Shown here one piece after another: positions 33,535-41,329 of a stretch of 64,000 bases of DNA. How positions within the stretch are numbered: the stretch's first letter is position 1; every line of letters starts with the position of its first letter. The position numbers and the translations under genes are program-made. The notes below the pieces were generated by a model. The model did not search any database. It was not told the origin of the DNA and worked only from the letters and a program-made list of their open reading frames with translations. The DNA lies in assembly GCA_045576655.1 (NCBI GenBank), contig JAZNGW010000032.1, forward strand, positions 1 through 64,000. The letters are read 5' to 3'. This DNA comes from RGIG8745 sp045576655. GTDB taxonomy: Bacteria > Bacteroidota > Bacteroidia > Bacteroidales > Bacteroidaceae.

Positions 33535-34464
33535 TTATGGCTGCTGAAAAACGCCTGTTGACAAATATCTCTCGCCTGTGTCGGGGAGAATCACGACAAT
33601 GTTTTTGTCGCGGTTTTCTTCATTTTGGGCCAGTTCAATAGCTGTGTGAAGTGCCGCGCCCGATGATATGCCTACGAATATTCCTTCGTTTCTCAGTATG
33701 AGGTTTGTTGCCTTATATGCATCAGAGTCTTCAACAGTTGTGATTATGTCTACAACGTTCGAGTTGAAGTTTTTGGGCACAAAACCAGCTCCGATGCCTT
33801 GTATGTTGTGTTTGCCAGGCGTTCCTCCGCTGAGCACGGCGGAGTTTGCTGGTTCTACTGCTACGGTTTGTATTTGAGGGTCATGTTTTTTCAGTCCGAG
33901 TGCGGTGCCACTTAATGTTCCGCCTGTGCCTACGCTTGCAACTAATATGTCAATGTTCCCTTCTGTGTCGGTCCATATCTCTTCAGCTGTGGTTGTTGTG
34001 TGGATGTCAGGATTGGCTGCGTTCTCAAATTGGCGGAGGATTAGTGAGTTGTCAATGTATTCGGCAAGTTCTTCCGCTTTCATTATTGCTCCTTCCATAC
34101 CCTTAGTTCCTGGTGTGAGTATTATCTTGGCCCCGTAGGCTGCGAGTAGTTTTTGGCGTTCTTCGCTCATTGTCTCGGGCATTGTCAGGATGAGTTTATA
34201 CCCTTTGTATGCAGTTACCAATGCTAGTCCTATTCCAGTATTTCCGCTTGTTGGTTCAATGATTGTTCCTCCCTTTGTTATCAGGTTTTTCTTTTCGGCG
34301 TCGTTTATCATAGCCAAGGCTATGCGGTCTTTTGCGCTTCCTCCTGGATTGAACGATTCTAACTTAGCTATAATGTTAGCTTTCAGGTTTAGAGCCTGTT
34401 TGAGTTTGTCAAGTCTGACCATCGGTGTTTTGCCGATAAGTTGCAGGATTGATGGGTATATCAT
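33535..34464 (-). CDS. cysK: Cysteine synthase A (O-acetylserine sulfhydrylase)
   Basis: A 309-residue fold-type II PLP enzyme. The PLP lysine is Lys45 in NPGGSAKDRIA. TSGNTGIGLALV is the substrate loop. VGTGGTLSG binds the phosphate. It makes cysteine from O-acetylserine and sulfide. The next gene on the strand (upstream) is a C-S lyase, so cysteine synthesis and cysteine-conjugate cleavage are adjacent. Confidence 0.96.
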   Translation of the reverse strand: MIYPSILQLIGKTPMVRLDKLKQALNLKANIIAKLESFNPGGSAKDRIALAMINDAEKKNLITKGGTIIEPTSGNTGIGLALVTAYKGYKLILTMPETMSEERQKLLAAYGAKIILTPGTKGMEGAIMKAEELAEYIDNSLILRQFENAANPDIHTTTTAEEIWTDTEGNIDILVASVGTGGTLSGTALGLKKHDPQIQTVAVEPANSAVLSGGTPGKHNIQGIGAGFVPKNFNSNVVDIITTVEDSDAYKATNLILRNEGIFVGISSGAALHTAIELAQNEENRDKNIVVILPDTGERYLSTGVFQQP

Positions 34465-34491
34465 GTGGGGAGTTTGGAGGTTAGGAGCTTA

Positions 34492-35712
34492 TTAGTTAAG
34501 GGGGTTGGGAGTATGGATTGCGTCTTTCAATCTTTGCATTGCTTCCTTAATCGTATGTAGCTGTGTTCCTACATTGAAGCGCATGAATCCTTCTCCTTCC
34601 TTGCCGAACATAGCTCCGTCGTTGAGCGCAAGGTGTGCTTTGTCGGTGAACATTGATGTGAGTTCGTCGTGTGTCAGTCCTAATCCTCTGCAGTCGAGCC
34701 ATAGCAGGTATGACGCTTCGGGGCGTATGGGCTTTATTTGCGGCAGTTGTGTGCGGCAGAAGTCTATTATGTAGTCGATATTTCCCGCAATGTAGTTTGT
34801 CATTTCTTGTCTCCATTGCTCTCCGTGCGTGAATGCTGCCATTGTGGCTATCGGGGCAAACATGTTTGGTTCACCAAACTCGTTGGCTTCTAACCATCCG
34901 AAGAACTTTTCGCGCAGTTCCTTGTTGGGAACTATTGTATACGAACTTACGATGCCGGCAATGTTGAATGTCTTTGTGGGCGCTCCGAATGTGATGCTGC
35001 ATGCTGCCGCTTCGGTTGATACAGATGCGAATGGTGTGTGCTTGTGTCCGTATAGTGCCATGTCGCAATGGATTTCATCCGATATTACCGTTATGCCGCG
35101 CTTGTAGCAGAAATTTGCCAGTTGTGCCAGTGTGTCCTTGTCCCATGCTATGCCTGCTGGGTTGTGGGGGTTGGCTAGTATGAGCAGTTTGCATTTGTCA
35201 TCGGCTACTTTTTCCAGGTTTTCAAAATCCATTTCGTACATCTCTCCGGCAGATACAGTGCCGTCTGAAGTGCTGTTCTCTATTCGGCGCAACGGGTTAT
35301 AGACGACTTGTTTGCCGTTGTTTTCGGGTATGAGCCTGAATGGGTGGTATACTGGCGGCTGAATTATGACTTTTTCGTTGTCTTTGAGGAGGCTGTTGAT
35401 GACCATCCCGATGCCTTTCACGATGCCGGGGATGTATGTCATCCATTCTTCTTCCACGTCCCACTGGTGGTGCTCCTTTATCCATTTGGTCACTGTGGTC
35501 CAATATCCGTCGGGCAGGGTGGTGTAGCCCATTATAGGGTGTTCCAATCTTTTCTTCAGTGCGTTGATGATGAAGTCGGGGGTTTCGAAGTCCATGTCGG
35601 CAACCCACATTGGCAGGAGGTCTTCGCGTCCGAAGAATCTTGTTAGTGCGTCGTGCTTAACGGAGTTTGTGCCTTTGCGTTCGGTTATTTTGTCGAAGTT
35701 GTATTTTCCCAT
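34492..35712 (-). CDS. MalY/PatB-type C-S lyase (cystathionine beta-lyase)
   Basis: A 406-residue fold-type I PLP enzyme. The N-terminus has the MalY/PatB form YNFDKITERKGTNSVKHD and MWVADMDF. The PLP lysine is Lys247 in FGAPTKTFNIAG, and NPHNPAGIAW and SDEIHCDM are the cofactor-ring motifs. It cleaves cystathionine to homocysteine, pyruvate and ammonia. The neighbours cysK and metH make a transsulfuration-to-methionine role likely. In some bacteria MalY also acts on regulators; nothing here indicates that. It lies 27 bases upstream of cysK. Confidence 0.88.
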   Translation of the reverse strand: MGKYNFDKITERKGTNSVKHDALTRFFGREDLLPMWVADMDFETPDFIINALKKRLEHPIMGYTTLPDGYWTTVTKWIKEHHQWDVEEEWMTYIPGIVKGIGMVINSLLKDNEKVIIQPPVYHPFRLIPENNGKQVVYNPLRRIENSTSDGTVSAGEMYEMDFENLEKVADDKCKLLILANPHNPAGIAWDKDTLAQLANFCYKRGITVISDEIHCDMALYGHKHTPFASVSTEAAACSITFGAPTKTFNIAGIVSSYTIVPNKELREKFFGWLEANEFGEPNMFAPIATMAAFTHGEQWRQEMTNYIAGNIDYIIDFCRTQLPQIKPIRPEASYLLWLDCRGLGLTHDELTSMFTDKAHLALNDGAMFGKEGEGFMRFNVGTQLHTIKEAMQRLKDAIHTPNPLN

Positions 35713-35721
35713 TGTGTGTTA

Positions 35722-36618
35722 TTAGTTTTTGTTTGTGGGACGTATGGTCAGGTGGAAGCAGGCTTGCTTGATTTCGTGCTTTACATAGCAGCGTCCTTGC
35801 ATACGCAGGTCTAAGAGCACTTCTGCCAGTATTTTCTTCATTTGGGCGTTGTATCTCACTACGTTTCTGCGGCTTTCCTTGTTGTTGCCCGTTATGGGGT
35901 AGAATCGGTTATATGTAATGTCTACCGTCGTGCCGTAGCAGTGGCATGAGTTTGTTGTTGAGTTTACGTTGCCCGACTGGAGTTTCTTTATGTCTTTTGA
36001 TGTGCGTAGCACTGAAGTTATGATTGGTAAGTGAGGCTGTAATCCTTTGGCAGTGAGCGAATCAATGAAGTTTATGCATATTGTGTTGAGAAGTTCCTGG
36101 CACTCGGGTGTGAGGTAGGGTATGGAGTGGGTCAGTGGATCTATGGCGTAGTAGGGCGAGTTAGAGATATTGACCAGTTGGCGGGTTTCTACGTATTTCA
36201 AGGCTTCTTCTCTTGTAGCTACTGGTTCTATCCCCATTGTTATGGCTGCTCTGAGCTGTACGGGGTTTATGTCGGGGAAGCAGGCTGAGTAGCTGTTGAG
36301 GTAGGTGATGGGCTTGTATATCTCTGGCAAGTAGAGATGGGCGGAGTCGGTGTCGCTCACTCCCAAAGCATTGAGTGCTGTCATTAGCGGGTCTTCGCTC
36401 TGTAGTGTTTGGACGTCTTGTTTCTCTGTGGTGTCTGTCCCAGCTGTGCCTTTTTTTTCGGCTGCGGTTCTGTCGGTACTCTCTTTTCTTATGGTGAGTA
36501 ATTCAGGTTTCTCCTTTGGTTGCGGTATGTGTATGTCGAATGTATGCCTTGCAATTGCCAATAGTGCTACTGCAGTGCAGAATGTGAGTATGAATTTCAG
36601 TTTCTTTGTCTTTTTCAT
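35722..36618 (-). CDS. DUF5715 protein with M15-like peptidase motif
   Basis: A 298-residue protein with an N-terminal membrane segment (LKFILTFCTAVALLAIA), a Thr/Lys/Glu-rich linker (about 35-80), then a domain ending in SCHCYGTTVD (224-233) and CFHLTI (287-292). The first motif fits S-x-H-x-x-G-x-x-x-D, as in M15/VanY-type D,D-carboxypeptidases, and His289 could be the third ligand. A role in peptidoglycan is therefore possible, but homologues are annotated only DUF5715. It sits between metH and the C-S lyase, with which it has no obvious link. Confidence 0.7.
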   Translation of the reverse strand: MKKTKKLKFILTFCTAVALLAIARHTFDIHIPQPKEKPELLTIRKESTDRTAAEKKGTAGTDTTEKQDVQTLQSEDPLMTALNALGVSDTDSAHLYLPEIYKPITYLNSYSACFPDINPVQLRAAITMGIEPVATREEALKYVETRQLVNISNSPYYAIDPLTHSIPYLTPECQELLNTICINFIDSLTAKGLQPHLPIITSVLRTSKDIKKLQSGNVNSTTNSCHCYGTTVDITYNRFYPITGNNKESRRNVVRYNAQMKKILAEVLLDLRMQGRCYVKHEIKQACFHLTIRPTNKN

Positions 36619-36652
36619 TGCGTGTTTGTCGTGTGTGGAGTGGCTTCCGCGG

Positions 36653-39439
36653 TTAGTTGAAGTCCAGTCTCGGTTTCTTGTTTCTTGCTTCTTCCAGCGT
36701 CACGGTCTTTGCGTGGGCTGATTTGCTGATGATTTCTTGTTGTTTCAGTTTTACAGTCCTGACATATTTGTCTTTTGTGGCAGGGTTGAGCAGTTGTTCG
36801 GCGGCTATGACGTTTTGCGATGCGTCGCTCATCCATATTACTGGTGCTGAATAGGCTGGTGCTATTTTCAGTGCTGTGTGCAGCTGGCTTGTCGTTGCTC
36901 CTCCAATCATGAGGGGTATGTCTGCTTTGTGCTGTTCGAGCAGTCTTGCCACGTTTGCCATTTCTTCGAGCGACGGGGTTATGAGTCCGCTCAGTCCGAT
37001 GATGTCCGCTTTTTCTTCGAGGGCTCGTCTGACGATGTCTTCGGCTGGCACCATCACTCCCATGTCAATGATTTGGTAGTTGTTGCATGAGAGTATCACG
37101 CTTACTATGTTCTTGCCTATGTCGTGCACGTCGCCTTTCACTGTGGCAAGCAGTATTTTGCCTGTGGGCTGGGCGGCGTTCTTGTCTTTGCTTTCTTCCA
37201 TGTGGGGCTGGAGCCATGCCACTGCCTGCTTCATTGTGCGTGCCGACTTGACTACTTGCGGAAGGAACATCTTGCCTGTACCGAAGAGTGTGCCTACTTG
37301 GTTCATTGCTTCCATGAGTGGACCGCTGATGATGCTTGCAGGTGTGGGGTATGTGCTGAGTGCTTCTGCGAGGTCTTCGTCGAGGTGCTCAGCTATGCCC
37401 TTTACGAGTGCGTATATGAGGCGTGACTCAACTGTTGTGCCGTTGCGCCAGGTCTGTGTCTGTGCGTTTTGAGAGTTTTCTTGCGATGCGTTTTCTGCTG
37501 CCTTTATTTCTTCGGCAATGATTGTGAGTTGCTCCGTTGCATTATCAGTTCGGTTGAGGAGCACGTCTTCGATTGCTGTGAGTGTGGTGGCAGGTATGTC
37601 GTCGTAGGTCACTTTTGTTGCAGGGTTGACAATGGCCATGTCCTGTCCTGCCTGTATGGCATGGTATAGGAATGCTGCGTGCATTGCCTCGCGTATGTAG
37701 TTGTTGCCTCTGAAGGAGAATGAGAGGTTGCTGATGCCTCCGCTGACGTGTGCATGGGGCAGGTGGGTGCGTATCCATTCCGTTGCCTTGATGAAGTCAA
37801 GGGCATAGTTGCGGTGCTCTTCCATGCCTGTTGCCACAGCAAGCACGTTGGGGTCGAAAATGATGTCGGCAGGATTGAATCCTGCTTTCTCTACAAGCAG
37901 AGTGTATGAGCGTTGGCATATGCTGACCTTGCGTTCGTAGGTTGTGGCTTGTCCTTCTTCGTCGAATGCCATTACTACTACGGCAGCTCCCAGGCGTTTG
38001 ATTTGTCGTGCGCGGTCGAGGAAGGTTGCTTCGCCTTCCTTGAGGGATATGGAGTTGACGATGCATTTCCCTTGTGTGCACTTGAGCGATGCCTTGATGG
38101 TGTCCCAGTCGGACGAGTCAATCATGAGCGGCACTTTGGCTATGTCGGGGTCGGACATGAGCAGGTTGATGAACTGGCACATTTCCTCTTTTGTGTCGAG
38201 CAGTCCGTCATCCATGTTGATGTCGAGAATCTGTGCTCCGTCTTCCACTTGCTTGCGTGCTATGGAGAGTGCTTCGTCGTATTTCTTTTCGTTTATGAGG
38301 CGCAGGAATTTGCGTGAGCCTGCCACGTTGCATCGCTCGCCTATGTTGATGAGGTTCTTGTCGGGTGTTACCTCGAGGAGTTCCAGTCCTGAGAGATGCA
38401 TGTGGGGCGATGGCTGTTGTGGTGTGTGAGGGGTGGCGTAAGTGCCGTCCGTCTTCTGTACCAATGCGCCGTATTCCTTTATGAAGTGTTCGTTTGTGCC
38501 GCAGCATCCACCTATGATATTGACAAAACCTCCGTCAACGAGTTCCTTCATCTCGGCTGCCATCTCCTGTGGTGTCTGGTCGTATTGGCCCAGGCTGTTG
38601 GGCAGTCCTGCATTTGGGTGCACGCTGATGTAGTAGGGAGCGGTCTTTGCCATGTGCTCGATGAATGGGCGCATCTGCTTTGCACCGAATGAGCAGTTGA
38701 GTCCGATGCTGAAAATATTGGCGTGCTGTACTGATGCCATGAATGCGTCGAGAGTTTGTCCCGAAAGGGTTCTGCCTGCCATGCCCGAAATCGTTGCGGA
38801 GAGCATCAGCGGCACTTTTCTGCCGCAGTCAAGCATGGCCTGCTCGGCTGCATAGATGGCAGCCTTGGCGTTCAGCGTGTCGAAAATGGTTTCGATGAGT
38901 ATGGCGTCTACTCCGCCTTTGAGCATTGCTGTGATTTGTTCGGTATAGGCGTCGGCCAGTTGGTCGAAGGTGATGTTGCGCAAAGCGGGGTTGTCCACGT
39001 CGGGACTGATGGAGCAGGTCTTGTTCGTAGGTCCTACGGAACCCGCTACAAAGCGTGGTTTGAGGGGATTGAGGGCGGTAAATTCGTCGGCAATTCTTCG
39101 TGCTATGCGGCATCCCTCTTCGGTGATTTCGCGTGCAATTTCTCCCACATTGTAGTCGGTCATGGAGATGCGCTGCGAGGAGAACGTGTTCGTCTCAATG
39201 ATGTCGGCGCCAGCGGCAAGGTATCTCCTGTGTATGTCCTCAATGATGTCGGGGCGCGTGATGTTCAGGATGTCATTGTTGCCCTTCATGATGCCTGGCA
39301 CTGAGGCAAACCTCTCTCCTCTGAAGTCCTCTTCAGTGAGTCCGTAGCCCTGAATCATAGTGCCCATGGCGCCGTCAAGGATGAGAATCCTTTCTTTTAT
39401 GGCCTCTTCAATCGTCTTTACCTTCATTGTCTTTTGCAA
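36653..39439 (-). CDS. metH: Methionine synthase, cobalamin-dependent, without reactivation domain
   Basis: A 928-residue protein (a start at 39427, Met5, is equally possible). Domains in order: homocysteine-binding barrel with zinc Cys in GLNCSFGAK and GGCCGTNEHF; pterin-binding barrel (from about 355, INIGERCNVAGSRKF); cap and cobalamin domain with GDVHDIGKN (His772 is the lower axial ligand). It ends at DFN about 155 residues after His772. E. coli MetH (1227 residues) continues with an AdoMet-dependent reactivation domain, absent here. The reaction is methyl transfer from methyltetrahydrofolate to homocysteine. It is downstream of smpB by 28 bases. Confidence 0.95.
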   Translation of the reverse strand: MQKTMKVKTIEEAIKERILILDGAMGTMIQGYGLTEEDFRGERFASVPGIMKGNNDILNITRPDIIEDIHRRYLAAGADIIETNTFSSQRISMTDYNVGEIAREITEEGCRIARRIADEFTALNPLKPRFVAGSVGPTNKTCSISPDVDNPALRNITFDQLADAYTEQITAMLKGGVDAILIETIFDTLNAKAAIYAAEQAMLDCGRKVPLMLSATISGMAGRTLSGQTLDAFMASVQHANIFSIGLNCSFGAKQMRPFIEHMAKTAPYYISVHPNAGLPNSLGQYDQTPQEMAAEMKELVDGGFVNIIGGCCGTNEHFIKEYGALVQKTDGTYATPHTPQQPSPHMHLSGLELLEVTPDKNLINIGERCNVAGSRKFLRLINEKKYDEALSIARKQVEDGAQILDINMDDGLLDTKEEMCQFINLLMSDPDIAKVPLMIDSSDWDTIKASLKCTQGKCIVNSISLKEGEATFLDRARQIKRLGAAVVVMAFDEEGQATTYERKVSICQRSYTLLVEKAGFNPADIIFDPNVLAVATGMEEHRNYALDFIKATEWIRTHLPHAHVSGGISNLSFSFRGNNYIREAMHAAFLYHAIQAGQDMAIVNPATKVTYDDIPATTLTAIEDVLLNRTDNATEQLTIIAEEIKAAENASQENSQNAQTQTWRNGTTVESRLIYALVKGIAEHLDEDLAEALSTYPTPASIISGPLMEAMNQVGTLFGTGKMFLPQVVKSARTMKQAVAWLQPHMEESKDKNAAQPTGKILLATVKGDVHDIGKNIVSVILSCNNYQIIDMGVMVPAEDIVRRALEEKADIIGLSGLITPSLEEMANVARLLEQHKADIPLMIGGATTSQLHTALKIAPAYSAPVIWMSDASQNVIAAEQLLNPATKDKYVRTVKLKQQEIISKSAHAKTVTLEEARNKKPRLDFN

Positions 39440-39467
39440 ATCCTAAAAACTCCGTATCTTTTACTTC

Positions 39468-39938
39468 TTAGTGCTTCATGGCGCGGTCCATTTCCCTGCG
39501 GTCCTCCTTCTCTTTCAGCGACTGGCGCTTGTCGTATTCCTTCTTGCCCTTGGCGAGCGCCACCACAAGCTTGGCCAATCCCTTCTCGTTGATGAACAAG
39601 CGCACGGGCACTATGGTGAATCCTGGCGACTTGCTGTCGGCCTCAAGGTTGCGCAGTTCCTTTCTGTTGAGCAGCAGCTTGCGCTCTCTGCGCTCCACAT
39701 GGTTGTTGTACGACCCGTAGCTATACTGCGTGATGTGCATGTTCTTCACCCACAGCTCGCCTCGGTTGAAGTAGCAGTAAGTGTCGACAAGACTGGCCTT
39801 TCCGAGTCTGATAGACTTGATTTCCGTGCCAGTGAGAACGATGCCAGCCGTCAGCGTGTCGATAAATTCATAGTCGAACGTGGCGCGCTTGTTCTTTATG
39901 TTTATAGCAGGTTGCTTTATTGTTTTCTTGTTAGCCAT
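39468..39938 (-). CDS. smpB: SsrA-binding protein
   Basis: A 156-residue protein with the OB-fold motif KRATFDYEFIDTLTAGIVLTGTEIKSIR, SLVDTYCYF and the basic C-terminal tail GKKEYDKRQSLKEKEDRREMDRAMKH. SmpB binds tmRNA and rescues stalled ribosomes. Length is normal. It lies between a DMP19-like gene and metH. Confidence 0.97.
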   Translation of the reverse strand: MANKKTIKQPAINIKNKRATFDYEFIDTLTAGIVLTGTEIKSIRLGKASLVDTYCYFNRGELWVKNMHITQYSYGSYNNHVERRERKLLLNRKELRNLEADSKSPGFTIVPVRLFINEKGLAKLVVALAKGKKEYDKRQSLKEKEDRREMDRAMKH

Positions 39939-39983
39939 ATGTATATGGAATGTAATTTCAGTATAGGTTTGTGATGCATGGGT

Positions 39984-40505
39984 CTACGCCTTGATGCCGA
40001 ACCTCTCTCCGTTCTCCCTTACGTATCGCGCAATGGCAGGCGTAAGTTTCTCCTGGAAGTCGTCAAGGAAGTCGTCGCCAAAGTCGTTTAACTCCTCCAG
40101 CTGTTCGTAGAGCGCCATGAACTCCTCTTCCGACAAGTCGGCGCAAATCTCCTCCTTGTGCTTGTGGTATTCGCACCTCACGTCGAACAGCAGTTTTGCG
40201 AAGTCCTTGAATCCCCACATCTTTTTCATGACGAGCGGGAACGGGCCCTCAAGCACGTACGGTCCGTATCCGTTGTGTATGAGCTGAATGAAACCGCCCT
40301 CCATGACCTCTTCGAGCAGATACCTGTATGCAAGGAGCGAATGCTGGTCAGTATTGAGCATGTGCATATTTTCAGCAGTGAGCGCCCCGCCTATATGCTC
40401 GAGATAAGCATTGGTGAGTGCCGTGATGAAGTCAGTATCGTTGTTTTTGTCAATTCCTGCGTATTCCTCTTTCCCAATCTTTACAAAGTCGTTATCCATG
40501 TTCAT
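39984..40505 (-). CDS. DMP19-like protein of unknown function
   Basis: A 173-residue acidic, mostly helical protein without signal peptide. The middle segment YRYLLEEVMEGGFIQLIHNGYGPYV and the C-terminal DLSEEEFMALYEQLEEL match the DMP19/DUF4375 type, where members have been proposed as DNA mimics. That role is unproven here. It is 45 bases upstream of smpB and may share its transcript. Its start follows 25-30 bases after a possible -7 box CAAAATTA at 40530-40537. Confidence 0.65.
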   Translation of the reverse strand: MNMDNDFVKIGKEEYAGIDKNNDTDFITALTNAYLEHIGGALTAENMHMLNTDQHSLLAYRYLLEEVMEGGFIQLIHNGYGPYVLEGPFPLVMKKMWGFKDFAKLLFDVRCEYHKHKEEICADLSEEEFMALYEQLEELNDFGDDFLDDFQEKLTPAIARYVRENGERFGIKA

Positions 40506-40586
40506 CGTGCATTTGCGTTATAAATTCTACAAAATTACGAAAAAATACCCTTATTCAGAAGTTTTGTGGGAAAAAAGCGTTCATGA

Positions 40587-40686
40587 CCGCCTTCGTGTCA
40601 TGTCATGAGGGCGGTGGTGTTGCATCACGACTGCGGTGGTGTTGTTTCTCGAGGGCGGTGGAGATGCACCACGACTGCGGTGGATG
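40587..40686 (+). repeat. 22-bp tandem repeat array, locus C (3 full, 1 partial, 1 degenerate unit)
   Basis: Full units start at 40611, 40633 and 40655, exactly 22 bases apart, each beginning GCGGTGG and ending CGACT or CGAGG. The partial unit at 40677 (GCGGTGGATG) runs into an AAAGTAAAAAGT tract. The degenerate copy precedes at 40589. The last unit is identical in its first 14 bases (GCGGTGGATGAAAA) to that of locus D at 53177. Confidence 0.88.
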
Positions 40687-40754
40687 AAAAGTAAAAAGTA
40701 AGAAGTAAATATTTAAAGTAGAGGAGTAAAGTAGTAAGAAGTTGAAGAGAAAGT

Positions 40755-41083
40755 GCTAATCGAACATGAAATTTGGCTAATCGAAGCGTGAATTTGGGGC
40801 GTTGGACTGAAAATTTGGGGCGTTTTTTGATGGCGTTTTTTCGAATATGATAACAGTGTTGTTTGTAATGTGTTGATAATAAATGTATTGTGTAAGTTGT
40901 GCGTGGAGTTATATGTTCGAATCGAACATTGTTCTGAGGGAGTTTGTGTTTTTGCTTTCGGGTTGTCGCTGTTTAGTTATTTTTATGTGAATGTTTGTGT
41001 GTTCTTCGATTTGTGTAAAGTCCTCAAATTTTAGTGCGAAGTCGCCAAATTTAGTGTTCGATTGCTCAAATTTGGTGTTCGAT
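40755..41083. repeat. Imperfect inverted repeat built of 3 x 21-bp units on each arm
   Basis: Left arm: units at 40755, 40776 and 40797, each ending AAATTTG or AATTTG. Right arm: units at 41021, 41042 and 41063, with CAAATTT and GTTCGAT cores. Reverse-complementing the left arm aligns it unit by unit with the right arm, about 70% identical over the outer 43 bases. The period of 21 bases equals two helical turns. The space between (40818-41020) holds no gene. Confidence 0.7.
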
Positions 41084-41265
41084 TTGCTATTATTTTAGGT
41101 AAAAATAGTGCTTTTTGAGGTGTCTTTCTTATTATATCATTTATATAATATTAAATATTAGGTAGTTAGCAAAGGGTTCTACCGGATATACTTAAATATG
41201 TCTTAGAGAATGTTCGATTATCGATTCGATATGGTTAATTTTTGCTGAGTATTTATATTGGTTGA

Positions 41266-41299
41266 TAAAAAAAGGACTAAGCCCAGGCATAGTCCTTTT
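41266..41299 (-). terminator. Rho-independent terminator of pepD
   Basis: A perfect 10-base stem, AAAAGGACTA (41270-41279) and TAGTCCTTTT (41290-41299), with a ten-base loop. On the minus strand it ends in TTTTTTT (41267-41273). It lies 31 bases after the pepD stop. Confidence 0.85.
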
Positions 41300-41329
41300 G
41301 TCGTATGTGTATGTAAGGCTGTCGGTTTG

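Larger units (their letters stand above)
40506..41329. other. Gene-free region with composite repeat structure
   Basis: This gap of 824 bases has no supportable gene. It holds, from left to right, a 22-bp array (40587-40686), an AAAGTAAAAAGTAAG-like tract (40688-40745), three 21-bp units (40755-40817), about 200 bases of G/T-rich sequence, three inverted 21-bp units (41021-41083), an AAAAATAGTGCTTTTTG block, an AT-rich stretch ending in TAGTTAGCAAAG (41164-41175), and the pepD terminator (41270-41299). The composition is unlike the neighbouring genes. Confidence 0.7.

Noticed and set aside
40600..40690. CRISPR array
   Set aside because: The 22-base units are contiguous without unique spacers, there is no repeat/spacer alternation and no cas gene in the window.
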